Notes under the pieces: generated by a model | What the model was told of the DNA's origin: nothing | Database searches by the model: none | Seen by the model: only the letters and a program-made list of their open reading frames with translations | Position numbers and translations under genes: made by a program | In this document: positions 41,652 through 50,842 of the stretch, in pieces | Layout of the letters: every line of letters begins with the position of its first letter | Position numbering within the stretch: the stretch's first letter is position 1 | From: Eubacteriales bacterium | GTDB lineage: Bacteria > Bacillota > Clostridia > Peptostreptococcales > Anaerovoracaceae | Length of the DNA: 64,000 nt | Assembly: GCA_028706405.1 (NCBI GenBank) | Contig: JAQWBM010000005.1 | Location: 1 to 64,000, forward strand | Direction: 5' to 3'

Positions 41652-43461
41652 TCAACACTCATGCATGGGTTTTACGAGCTCCATAGCCTGTTCTGATGGC
41701 ATAGGCCTGCCAGTATAATATCCCTGGATAAAATCACATTTGTATGCTTTAAGCAAGATTAACTGTTCCTCTTCTTCCACGCCCTCAGCAACGGCTGTTA
41801 ATCTCATGTTGTGTACTAAATCAATAATTGTTGCTACTATATTGCCATTTTTCTTGGACTCTAACATCCCTCCAATAAAAATTTTATCAATTTTTACATA
41901 ATCGATAGGAAGGTTTTGGAGGCAACCTAAAGAGGACTAGCCAGAGCCGAAATCATCCAAATAGACTTCAAAACCCAACTGTTTTAGCTTAGTTAACTTT
42001 TGCTGATTGGCTCCAAAGAACTCCATAAGAACGGTTTCGGTGATCTCCAAACCAATGTGGCGGGGGTTAACCTGTGTTTCATATAAAATGTTCTTGATAT
42101 TTCTTGCAAAATTCTCGTGCTTAATGTTTATAGAAATTTTCACCGCGGTACTGCTATGAGCATTAATGCGTATGGCAAACTGACATGCGTTTCGCAGTAC
42201 CCATTGCTCCAGTGCTATAATCAAACCGGTTTCTTCAGCGATTGCCACAGCTACAGTCGGTGAAACCGGACCATTAGGGCTATTCCATCTCAGCAGGGCT
42301 TCAAAACCATGCAGGGTGGAGTCGGCACTATACTGCGGTTGGTAATACAGTTCTAAATCATTGTTAGCGATTGCTTGCCGTAAATCGCTCTCTAACTGTA
42401 CTTTTTGCAGTAATTCTTGAAGAATGCTTTCGTCAAAAATCTGGTACCTATTTTTGCCCATGGCCTTGGCTTTATACATGCTTATATCAGCTTTTTTCAA
42501 TAAATCCTCAATTTCTGTACCATGCATGGGAAAGATGACAGCGCCAACACTGGCTGTCAAATTGTAACTATTTATCCCTATTAGTGTGAAATTTCCAAAG
42601 GCTTTCAAAATATTTTCCAGAATCTCGTTAAGATTTTTAATAGAAGCCATATCTCTAAGCAAAATAATAAATTCATCACCGCCAATGCGTGAAATAATCG
42701 CCGAAGAAGGGGAAAACATGTTTAGTCTATGCCCGACAGCGACCAGTACTTCATCACCAACGGTGTGCCCGGCTGTATCGTTAATCCTTTTGAAGTCGTC
42801 CAGATCAATAAAAATAACGGCTCCCATAGTTTTGTCATTAATAGCCCGGCTGATGTACTTACCGGCAATTTCTACTAATTTGGTCCGATTATATAATCCA
42901 GTCAACGGATCCTGGAAAGCCAGATATTTAATCTTTTGTTCATTGTCCTTTAGTATGGCTTGGGAGTAGGTCAGTTCTTGATCCCTTTGGCGAATACTGT
43001 TTATCATAGCGTTAAAGCTTTTGGCTAAACTTGTAATCTCATCATAGTGATTATACTCAGATCGAACAAGATAATCTCCTTTTTCTGCTTCCTTCATCAA
43101 GGACACAAGATTCTGCAAGGGAGTGATTCCTCTTAAGATTAAGCGATACACTCCTAAAAAGATGATCAGAAGTAAGATACTTCCCAGAATTAGGATTGGC
43201 CGGTAACCTTTGATGATGCGGTTATTAATTTCCTCTTGGCTGATTCCTGTGACTAAGACCATATTATTACTATCAATAGTATCAAATAAAAGAAGAAAGG
43301 AAGTGTTGTTAAGATTGTACTTGACACTTCCTTGACTTGATTGTCCAAATAATGTTGTAAAATCCTATCGTTATTTTGTCAGGCGAAAGATTAAATTTGA
43401 CCAATAATATGCCCAATAATAAGATCAAAAATATCGTAAAGAACCAGCGGGAAAATCTCAT
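41652..43461 (-). pseudogene. Broken GGDEF-EAL (c-di-GMP turnover) sensor gene
   Basis: Remnants of a membrane diguanylate cyclase/phosphodiesterase. A signal-anchor start MRFSRWFFTIFLILLLG (ATG at 43459-43461) runs into a stop after about 53 codons. The rest continues in another frame after an apparent deletion of most of a periplasmic sensor domain, then a helix (ILGSILLLIIFLGVYRLIL), HAMP, GGDEF (RIGGDEFIILL intact) and EAL (GFEALLRW intact). A TAG (41938-41940) replaces the Tyr of DDFGSGYSSLG; the end (CDFIQGYYTGRPMPSEQA) lies beyond. Full function is lost, although a GGDEF-containing fragment could still be made. Confidence 0.85.
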
Positions 43462-43777
43462 TTTTAACAAAACCTTTCGTATTTTAGTTTGGTATTAATG
43501 ATTATACATCAAAAATATTAGTCCGCTGTTAAAATCATGTAAAATCAATTTGTAAAGTGTCGATTATTGTCTAAAACAATCTGGCAGAGTACCCGACAAC
43601 ATAAGCCAGAGACTGAGAGATGATTGGCTGCCAATCATCTCTCAGTCTCTGGCTTATATTGCCCTTTTGCCAGTCAAGCAAGCTTGAGCCAAAAGGGCAA
43701 TGAGGCAGGGGATATCCCCACTGCCTGTGAAATCAAGTTGTACTCTCCGCCTAAAGAGGCGGGGTTATCTTTGCCTG
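43462..43777. repeat. Cluster of four hairpins after the Stn-like operon
   Basis: No gene is supported in these 316 bases. From left to right it holds a 57-base palindrome (43601-43657: 28-bp arms, one-base centre), a stem at 43658-43701 (ATTGCCCTTTTG pairing CAAAAGGGCAAT), a stem at 43704-43725 (GGCAG with CTGCC around GGGATATCCC) and CCGCCT/AGGCGG at 43747-43762. The last resembles an IS200/IS605-type end and the 49619-49632 hairpin. One of these probably terminates the operon that ends at 43778. Confidence 0.6.
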
Positions 43778-46700
43778 TTATACCGGCTTTGGCAATCTTT
43801 GTGAGATCACTTTCATGAGATTGTCAGTGGGGAACATCGGCACTATAAATTTAACATCGCCAATGACTTTAAACACAGGGTTTTCAGGCTTGAGAACTCC
43901 GCCGAACACTTCACCGATTTCAGCATATTTATATTTGTAAAGCTGATCATCCATTTCTACGGAAATATCATAGGTGTCATCAAAAGGCATTTCTACTTCG
44001 AAAACGTGCGCCAGCTCTGCTGCAATTTCCCAGTTACTGTAGATAACGTCCTCGAAAATTGCCTGGGATACTTGCTGCAGCCGCCTTTCTGTATTGGTAA
44101 ATGTACCGTCTGTGGATGCAAAGCCGGTACCTGGAATGACAACATGCGCTTTTTTCGCTGTTTCAGTCATATGAGTATCGGAAACCATCAAAAATTCCAT
44201 TTTGCTTAAATCCACATTTGGATCCTCTCCGAATACTAAAACTGCTTTCACTCCCTCTAGTGATTCTGCACCTGCTCTTATTCCAAGATCTATCAGACCC
44301 TGACTGTTGTTCTTTGCCTTAACCATCAGAATACCGTCTCTCGGTGATCTGATATGTCCGGAAAGCACAGCGATATCCGCAAGCAATGCCGCCGCATCCG
44401 TCGTAACTAAGTTCTGCTGGAATACGATCATCGCCTTCTTTGCATTTCCGTAAAGGGCAGCAAGCTCCTTTGCATCATCGTTTGGATTTACATTTGTGAT
44501 GCTTGCACTGAACTCTTCAAAACCTTCAGCGTTGGATTTCTTTCCCATATCCAGTAACGCTTTGGCAATCTCCTTCAGGAAACTTACATCGTTGTTTACA
44601 TAGACCTCCTTGGTTGCAAATTCAAAGTGCTGCTCAAATCCTGCGGGGTTGATCAGAACCACTTTTGCTCCGGCTTCAGCCGCTTGTTTGAGTTTTAATT
44701 CAATAACAGGATTAGCCGCAGTGAAAAAGCCTGCAACCAGTATCACTTCTGTCGCGAGAAGCTCATCAATAGTATTAGGAGATGCATCGAAGCCCAATAC
44801 TCCGGCAAGACCATTTTCCCTGTTGTTAAAGCAAAGTGTCCTGGCGCCTATGATGTCCGCAAACTTCTTGATCGCATAAGCTTCTTCATTTGTATATCTG
44901 TCAGAAACAGCTATAGCTACCGCATCTTTGCCGTATTTTGCCCCGATTGCCTGAGCCTTCTTGGCAGTCATCATAAATGCTTCATGATAATCCACTTCCT
45001 CTAATCCATTTTCTTTTCGGATCATAGGTTCAAGTAATTTGCCTTCTAACTGTGCACAGTCAAATCCAAATCTGCCTTTTCCGCAAAGAAGGCCTTTGTT
45101 TACAGCCCCTTCCATATCAGGAACAGCCTTAATCAGCATGTCACCATAGGTTTCCAGGTGCAAGCTGCATCCAACAGAGCAGTAAGGACAGGTCGTATCC
45201 GTCTTCACAGTATCAAGAGGAACCGGTTTTGCAATGGTGAGTCTTTCACCTAAAGCACCTGTTGGACATACGCTTACACACAGACCGCAGGATACGCAGC
45301 CCGATTCAGCAAGCGGCTTTTCCAGAGTCGGCTTCACCACAGTGTCAAACCCTCTGTCTACCAGTCCAAGGGCTCCAATTCCCATAACTTCATCGCAAAC
45401 ACGGACACATAATCCGCAAAGGATACACTTGTTAGGATCTCTCACGATAAACGGATGATCATCTTCATAGTCGATTTTGTTCACATCGCCCGCAAATCGT
45501 TCCGGCTTTACCTTGTATTCATTTGCATATTCTATAAGCTTACACTCAAAGTAGTCATGACAGCCGCACTCAAGACATCTCATCGCATCAGCCATAGCCT
45601 GATCTTCATCATAACCGGAAACGACCTCTGTAAAGTTATCTTTTCTTTCTTCCGCTTCCAGTTGATCCATCTTCGGTCTGCACTGTCTTTCTCTGTCTTC
45701 GAAGGTTTTTTCGGTGATATCGTGCCTTTCTACTACGTATGGCTTTTCATATTTTACTTGTTGACCTGCAAGATACGCATCGATCACATCGGAGGCCTTC
45801 CTTGCATCCGCTATGGCTTCCACTGCGATGGAGATTTTATCGTTTCCGCAGTCTCCTCCTGCAAATACACCTTCTATACTGGCCATAAAGGTATCCTTGT
45901 CGTAAGCAATCCCCTGTTTTCTGGTAAGATCCAGTCCTTCAAAGCCTTTGGGATCTACCGCCTGACCGATTGCCAGGATCACCGTATCCACTTCTATTGT
46001 CTCTGTTTTTCCTTCGATTGGCTTCGGCGCTCTCCTTCCGCTTTCATCCGGCTCGCCAAGCTCCATAACCTGAAGCAGGACCTGCTTCACGTGCCCTTTT
46101 TCGTCCTTAATTATTTCCAGAGGGTTGGTCAGATTTTTGAAGATAACGCCTTCTTCTTCCGCCTCCACGATTTCGATCATATCCGCCGGCATTTCATCTT
46201 TCGTACGTCTATAGATATTATATACTTCGCCTGCACCAAGCCTTACCGCTGTTCTGCATGCGTCCATGGCGGTATTGCCGCCTCCGACTATAGCCACTTT
46301 TTCTCCAAGCTTTATTTCTTCATTTCTTACCACTTTTCTCAAGAAATCAATACCGCCTATGACGCCGTCCGCATCCTCGCCCGTACAGCCTGCGCCTGTG
46401 GAAACCCATGCGCCGATCCCGAGGAGAACCGCATCGAAGTCTTTTCTGATGGATTCAAAGGAGATATCCGCACCGACCTTAGTATTTGGGATCATCGTCA
46501 CACCCATTTTTTCAATGAGGTAGATTTCTTCATCCAATACCTCCTTTGGAAGCCTGTACTCGGGGATCCCGTATCGCAGCATGCCGCCAAGCTTTGGCAT
46601 CGCATCGAAAATGGTAACATCGTGTCCCATGACCCGAAGGAAATATGCTGCGGAAAGACCCATTGGCCCGCCGCCGATGATCGCTACGGATTTTCCGGTT

Positions 46701-47275
46701 GCAGGATCCATATCAGGTATGAATGGATCATCACCGGATAAATCATAGTCGGACGCAAATCTTTTCAGCCAGGCAATCGAGATCGGCTCGTCGATCAATT
46801 TTCTTCTGCAACTGTCTTCACAGGGATGCGGGCAAACTCTTCCGATTGACCCGGGCAGCGGAATTTTATCCTTTATGATTTCATTGGCTTTATCGAATTC
46901 ACCGTTAGCGATCAAACCCACATATCCCTGACAGTCTGTGTTTGCAGGGCATCCCAATACACACGGCGGTCTGCAGTCCCCTACGTGGTTTGACAGAAGC
47001 AGCTCAAGATTCGTCTTTCTGGATTCTTTCACTCTCTCGGTAGCCGTAAGAATGACCATATTCGGAGTAATTTCAGTTGCGCAGGCCTTCACCATTTTGG
47101 GATTGCCTTCCACCTCTACCACGCAAATTCCGCATGCGCCGTATATTTCAGTTCTTTCATCAAAACAGAGAGTAGGGATATAGATATCATTCTCTTTTGC
47201 AACGTCCAGGATCGTCTGTCCGGGAAGTCCGAATACTTCTTTTCCGTCAATATTCAATCTAAATTTCTTCATCAT
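43778..47275 (-). CDS. Large subunit of an NADH/NADP/ferredoxin complex (Stn/NuoG-GltD-FdhA-like fusion)
   Basis: A 1165-residue multi-domain protein. In order: a [2Fe-2S] domain (Cys37, 48, 51, 65), a His-Cys segment (His96, Cys101, 105, 109), a glutamate-synthase-small-subunit-like flavoprotein with FAD motif GGGPMG (201-206) and an NADP-type motif with GGGNTA (331-336) and Arg356-Arg357, two ferredoxin-type clusters (Cys617-627 and Cys660-670), a molybdopterin-type 4Fe-4S site (Cys696, 699, 703, 731) and a formate-dehydrogenase-like domain to the end. The Sec/Cys-His motif is not intact: Cys815 could align, but the next residue is Phe and the CAR segment is missing. The architecture resembles the Sporomusa-type Nfn. 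Confidence 0.85.
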   Translation of the reverse strand: MMKKFRLNIDGKEVFGLPGQTILDVAKENDIYIPTLCFDERTEIYGACGICVVEVEGNPKMVKACATEITPNMVILTATERVKESRKTNLELLLSNHVGDCRPPCVLGCPANTDCQGYVGLIANGEFDKANEIIKDKIPLPGSIGRVCPHPCEDSCRRKLIDEPISIAWLKRFASDYDLSGDDPFIPDMDPATGKSVAIIGGGPMGLSAAYFLRVMGHDVTIFDAMPKLGGMLRYGIPEYRLPKEVLDEEIYLIEKMGVTMIPNTKVGADISFESIRKDFDAVLLGIGAWVSTGAGCTGEDADGVIGGIDFLRKVVRNEEIKLGEKVAIVGGGNTAMDACRTAVRLGAGEVYNIYRRTKDEMPADMIEIVEAEEEGVIFKNLTNPLEIIKDEKGHVKQVLLQVMELGEPDESGRRAPKPIEGKTETIEVDTVILAIGQAVDPKGFEGLDLTRKQGIAYDKDTFMASIEGVFAGGDCGNDKISIAVEAIADARKASDVIDAYLAGQQVKYEKPYVVERHDITEKTFEDRERQCRPKMDQLEAEERKDNFTEVVSGYDEDQAMADAMRCLECGCHDYFECKLIEYANEYKVKPERFAGDVNKIDYEDDHPFIVRDPNKCILCGLCVRVCDEVMGIGALGLVDRGFDTVVKPTLEKPLAESGCVSCGLCVSVCPTGALGERLTIAKPVPLDTVKTDTTCPYCSVGCSLHLETYGDMLIKAVPDMEGAVNKGLLCGKGRFGFDCAQLEGKLLEPMIRKENGLEEVDYHEAFMMTAKKAQAIGAKYGKDAVAIAVSDRYTNEEAYAIKKFADIIGARTLCFNNRENGLAGVLGFDASPNTIDELLATEVILVAGFFTAANPVIELKLKQAAEAGAKVVLINPAGFEQHFEFATKEVYVNNDVSFLKEIAKALLDMGKKSNAEGFEEFSASITNVNPNDDAKELAALYGNAKKAMIVFQQNLVTTDAAALLADIAVLSGHIRSPRDGILMVKAKNNSQGLIDLGIRAGAESLEGVKAVLVFGEDPNVDLSKMEFLMVSDTHMTETAKKAHVVIPGTGFASTDGTFTNTERRLQQVSQAIFEDVIYSNWEIAAELAHVFEVEMPFDDTYDISVEMDDQLYKYKYAEIGEVFGGVLKPENPVFKVIGDVKFIVPMFPTDNLMKVISQRLPKPV

Positions 47276-47291
47276 TATTCACCTCTCTCCC

Positions 47292-49052
47292 TTAGTCTCT
47301 GATGATCGCGTCGAATTTGCAGACTTCTTCGCATTTTCCGCACCGAATACATATACTATGATCGATCTCATGCTGTTTTTTTAATTCGCCCTTAATTGCA
47401 TTTACAGGACATTTCCTGGAGCATACGGTACATCCTGTACATTTATCCGTTATTGTAAAAGTCAGCAAAGCTTTGCACGAATGTGCGGTACATTTTTTCT
47501 TGTATATATGATCCTCATATTCATTTCTGAAATACTTGATGGTAGTTAGCACCGGATTTGGAGCTGTTTGCCCTAAACCGCACATTGAACCGTCTTTAAT
47601 CTTCGATGCAAGCTCTTCCAAAAGCTCAATATCTCCGTCTTTTCCCTCACCCAACGTGATTCTTTCAAGAATTTCGAGCATTCTCTTGGTTCCTACACGA
47701 CAGTAGTTACATTTTCCGCAGGACTCTTTTCTTGTAAAGTCAAGGAAATATCGGGCCATATCCACCATACAGGTCGTTTCATCCATTACAATCATACCGC
47801 CTGAGCCTACAATTGCGCCTGTTTTAGTAATATTCTCATAGTCTACAGGGGTATCTACCAGTGAAGCCGGAATACAGCCGCCGGAAGGTCCCCCCATCTG
47901 GACAGCCTTAAAAGCTTTGTCATTTTTGATTCCGTCACCAATTCCGAAAATAACATCCTTAAGAGGCAATCCCATGGGGACTTCAACGAGCCCTCCCCTT
48001 TTGATCTTGCCTGCCAAAGCAAATACCTTTGTGCCCTTGCTTTGAGGAGTCCCATAGGCACCAAAAGCAGTTCCTCCATTGGAGATGATCCAGGCTACAT
48101 TTGCAAAGGTTTCAACGTTGTTTATATTGGTGGGCTTCTGCCAAAAACCCTTCTGTGCGGGAAACGGCGGCTTCAGACGCGGCATACCTCTCTCGCCTTC
48201 GAGCGAAGCAATCAAAGCTGTTTCTTCTCCGCATACGAATGCACCCGCGCCGGCCTTTATCCTTATGTCAAAGCTATATCCGGATTCGAAAAGATTATCT
48301 CCCAGAAAACCTTTTTCTCTGGCTTGATCCATTGCAATCCCAAGTCTACGGATAGCCAAAGGGTATTCTGCTCTAACATAGATAAGACCCTCTGACGCGC
48401 CCATTGCATATCCGCCGATGATCATTCCTTCGATAAGAGAATGAGGGTCTCCTTCCAAAATACTTCTATCCATGAAGGCGCCCGGATCCCCTTCGTCTGC
48501 ATTACATACCATATATTTTTCTGTCCCGGGAGCTTGCCTTGCGGCATTCCACTTAAACCAGGTCGGGAACCCTGCTCCTCCCCTTCCTCTTAATCCGGAA
48601 ATCTTGATCTCCTCAATAACTTCCTCTGGAGTCATTGAAGTTACTGCTTTTTTCGTTGCTTCATATCCTCCTGATGCTATATATTCATTAATGTCCTCAG
48701 GATTGATCGCTCCACAATTTTTAAGAACAATTCTCTCCTGTTTATCTATGAACGTTTTGTCTGTTTCCAAAATTTCCTGCTCTACGGCAGCTTTACCGCC
48801 GATCAGGTGCTTTTCTACAATGTCTGAAACTTTATCAGGTTGGACCTTAACATATCTCGTGAAAGCACCTTTATCATCATATACGTCAACAATCGGTTCC
48901 AAATAGCAGTTTCCTACACACCCTGCCTTGCCGACTTCTATATTGAGCCCTTTTTCTGATATCAATCTCTCAAATTCTGCAGCTGTTTTTCTGGCGCCAG
49001 AAGCTACTCCACAGCTACCCTGTCCTACAACAACCTTCATACCGTTTTTCAC
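47292..49052 (-). CDS. NuoF/HydB-like FMN, NADH-binding subunit
   Basis: A 586-residue diaphorase subunit. The N-terminal thioredoxin-like [2Fe-2S] domain (residues 1-100, CGVASGARK and GKAGCVGNC) is followed by the FMN site GLRGRGGAGFPTWFKW, the NADH loop GAGAFVCGEETALI, the 4Fe-4S site ESCGKCNYCRVGTKRM and two C-terminal 4Fe-4S ferredoxin motifs (CTGCTVCSRKCP and CIRCGKCEEVC). It oxidises or reduces NAD(H) and passes electrons to the large subunit. The same subunit type occurs in electron-bifurcating hydrogenases, but no H-cluster subunit is encoded here. It is four bases from the NuoE-like gene and 16 from the large subunit. Confidence 0.93.
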   Translation of the reverse strand: MKNGMKVVVGQGSCGVASGARKTAAEFERLISEKGLNIEVGKAGCVGNCYLEPIVDVYDDKGAFTRYVKVQPDKVSDIVEKHLIGGKAAVEQEILETDKTFIDKQERIVLKNCGAINPEDINEYIASGGYEATKKAVTSMTPEEVIEEIKISGLRGRGGAGFPTWFKWNAARQAPGTEKYMVCNADEGDPGAFMDRSILEGDPHSLIEGMIIGGYAMGASEGLIYVRAEYPLAIRRLGIAMDQAREKGFLGDNLFESGYSFDIRIKAGAGAFVCGEETALIASLEGERGMPRLKPPFPAQKGFWQKPTNINNVETFANVAWIISNGGTAFGAYGTPQSKGTKVFALAGKIKRGGLVEVPMGLPLKDVIFGIGDGIKNDKAFKAVQMGGPSGGCIPASLVDTPVDYENITKTGAIVGSGGMIVMDETTCMVDMARYFLDFTRKESCGKCNYCRVGTKRMLEILERITLGEGKDGDIELLEELASKIKDGSMCGLGQTAPNPVLTTIKYFRNEYEDHIYKKKCTAHSCKALLTFTITDKCTGCTVCSRKCPVNAIKGELKKQHEIDHSICIRCGKCEEVCKFDAIIRD

Positions 49053-49055
49053 CTC

Positions 49056-49574
49056 CTAAGCCTCTCTCTTTCTGATTTCTTTCAGAACCTTCTTTGCACT
49101 GTCCTTTGTTAAGTTTCCAAAAGTCTCATCCTCAGAAGCGCTCCTTATCATCATTACAGGAGCAAGACTGCAACAACCCAGGCAAGCCATATTATTTAAT
49201 GTGAATAATCCATCCTCTGTTGTTTCTCCGTCGCCTATATTCAATTCTTCACTTATTGCTTCTTCGATTTTATCCGCGCCGTTTACATGACAAGCGGTTC
49301 CCTTGCAAAGCATTATGAGATATTTGCCGATAGGCTTGAGTCTGAATTGCGAATAAAAGGTGGCAACACCATAAATTTTTGCTGGTTTTATCCCGATTTT
49401 TTCAGATATGAAATTGATTACATCTATAGATAAATACCCATAGATACCCTGCGCTTTTTGTAAGATAGGAATCAAGCTGCCAGGAGTTTTCGCATATTTT
49501 TCTATCACAGGAGCAAGCTCTGTAAAGGCGTTGCTGCTGCATCCACATTGACAGCTGCTGTTTTCACAAGTCAT
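49056..49574 (-). CDS. NuoE/HydC-like [2Fe-2S] subunit
   Basis: A 172-residue thioredoxin-like ferredoxin subunit of NADH-dependent bifurcating complexes. The pattern LCKGTACHVNGADKI and later ACLGCCSLAPVMMI supply the four [2Fe-2S] cysteines. Its N-terminus has an extra Cys cluster (CENSSCQCGC) not typical of NuoE. It starts at ATG 49572-49574 behind GGGGAGG. It is the first gene of the three-gene operon, which has a vegetative promoter candidate 100 bases upstream and a leader with two hairpins. Confidence 0.93.
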   Translation of the reverse strand: MTCENSSCQCGCSSNAFTELAPVIEKYAKTPGSLIPILQKAQGIYGYLSIDVINFISEKIGIKPAKIYGVATFYSQFRLKPIGKYLIMLCKGTACHVNGADKIEEAISEELNIGDGETTEDGLFTLNNMACLGCCSLAPVMMIRSASEDETFGNLTKDSAKKVLKEIRKREA

Positions 49575-49607
49575 ATTCTATTCCTCCCCTATCGATAATA
49601 AAATTAT

Positions 49608-49701
49608 GTTGTACCTACCACCTTAAGAGGTGTGAGGCATTTGCGCCTCTTTAATTAATTTTGTATCGTTTAATAATATATCAAATTTACAGTAAAAACA
49701 A
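49608..49701 (-). promoter_or_regulatory. Promoter and hairpin leader of the Stn-like operon
   Basis: On the minus strand TTGTTT (49696-49701) and TATTAT (49673-49678) are 17 bases apart. The leader carries GAGGC/GCCTC (49634-49649) and CACCT/AGGTG (49619-49632) hairpins. The latter ends in GTACAAC (49608-49614), a tail it shares with the hairpin at 43737-43762 beyond the operon's far end. A translational or antitermination role is possible. Confidence 0.55.
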
Positions 49702-49786
49702 GTAACCCGTCGTATTTTGTCGAGATATGGCAAATAAATGCGCCGGACAGTGCATAATATTTACAATTTTTTGCGTATTAGCTGAA

Positions 49787-50842
49787 TCAAATCTCCGAAA
49801 TGAAAATTTCAAAAGCCAGGGTTGGCTCCAGCAGACCGGTTTTGATGTTTTTTTCAATATTATAAATTTTTTGTAATATCTTCCTCAAGGAAGATATCGT
49901 ATATTTTTGAGTAAACATTGCTGCTTTTTTTACTCTGTATTCATGTATCCCAAGAATCTCATGCATTTCCTGAAATGACTTACCCTCTTCCTTCATTTCC
50001 TTTATAGCCAAAACTATCTCAAACTGAGAAGCCAACAGGGCGAGAAGCCTGAATTCATTCTCGCCGGAAGCCAGCAAATTATGCAGTATATGATAAGCTT
50101 CATCTTTACGGCTTTGGCTTAAGGAGTCGATCATGGCAAATACATCGGTATCCAGGTTCCCCGATATAGTATTGTAAACAGACTCTGCTTCTATATGAGT
50201 GTCTTCATTATACGCGATTGCCTTCTTAATGTCATTCTCCAAATTATACAAGCTGTAATCAGTATCTCTGTCGTAATAACCTGAGGTTTCAATAATTTGT
50301 GTTATAACTGATGGTTTTGCCTTTTTCCCTGATTCACTAAATCTTTTTTCGATATATGATCTTAATGATCTTTCATCTAATTTTCCGAATTCATACACAC
50401 TGCCTTGTTCTGAGACTGTCTTGAAGAGCCTTTTCCGTTTATCTGTGCTGTCAGCTGTTATGATAAGAATGCAGTATTCCGGAAGCTGTTTCAAATATGC
50501 CGCAAGGAGCTTTTCTTCTTCATCACTTACGTACTTATTCTTTATACCCTCCATCAGTTTAAAATCACTTATAAGTACTATTCTTTTTTCGGAAATAAAA
50601 GGTAAGGTTTCGCAGTTGTTTATAATCTGCTCTAATGTAACCGCAGTACCCTCCAGACGAGAAAAATTCATTTCCTTGTAAGCTTCATTCACATATTGCC
50701 GTACCAGTGTATCAACTGCCCAGTGGATTAGAAAACCCTCATTGCCATAAAAAAAAAGCAGATTTTTTACACTGCGGCTTTTAATTTCCTTGTCTATTCT
50801 CTTGTATGCATGCTCCCCTCTATTAGGGCTTCTATTTGCCAT
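49787..50842 (-). CDS. holA: DNA polymerase III subunit delta
   Basis: The clamp-loader delta subunit, 351 residues, which opens the sliding clamp at replication forks. The N-terminus LLFFYGNEGFLIHWAVDTLV replaces an active P-loop, as in delta subunits, and SLYNLENDIKKAIAY and the C-terminal helical domain follow family spacing. The start ATG (50840-50842) has AAAGGGAG directly upstream, inside the comEC gene, so the two overlap by 49 bases. This makes expression dependent on comEC translation, or indicates separate control. Confidence 0.9.
   Translation of the reverse strand: MANRSPNRGEHAYKRIDKEIKSRSVKNLLFFYGNEGFLIHWAVDTLVRQYVNEAYKEMNFSRLEGTAVTLEQIINNCETLPFISEKRIVLISDFKLMEGIKNKYVSDEEEKLLAAYLKQLPEYCILIITADSTDKRKRLFKTVSEQGSVYEFGKLDERSLRSYIEKRFSESGKKAKPSVITQIIETSGYYDRDTDYSLYNLENDIKKAIAYNEDTHIEAESVYNTISGNLDTDVFAMIDSLSQSRKDEAYHILHNLLASGENEFRLLALLASQFEIVLAIKEMKEEGKSFQEMHEILGIHEYRVKKAAMFTQKYTISSLRKILQKIYNIEKNIKTGLLEPTLAFEIFISEI

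Noticed and set aside
45455-46741. Long open frame on the plus strand opposite the Stn-like large subunit (428 codons).
   Set aside because: It has no ribosome-binding site, reads as low-complexity hydrophobic text, and is a shadow of a strong multi-domain gene on the other strand.
43778-47275. Formate dehydrogenase function for the Stn-like large subunit.
   Set aside because: Cys815 could be in place, but the following His is Phe and the CAR segment is missing. The FAD/NADP and NuoF/NuoE partners fit transhydrogenase-type complexes better.
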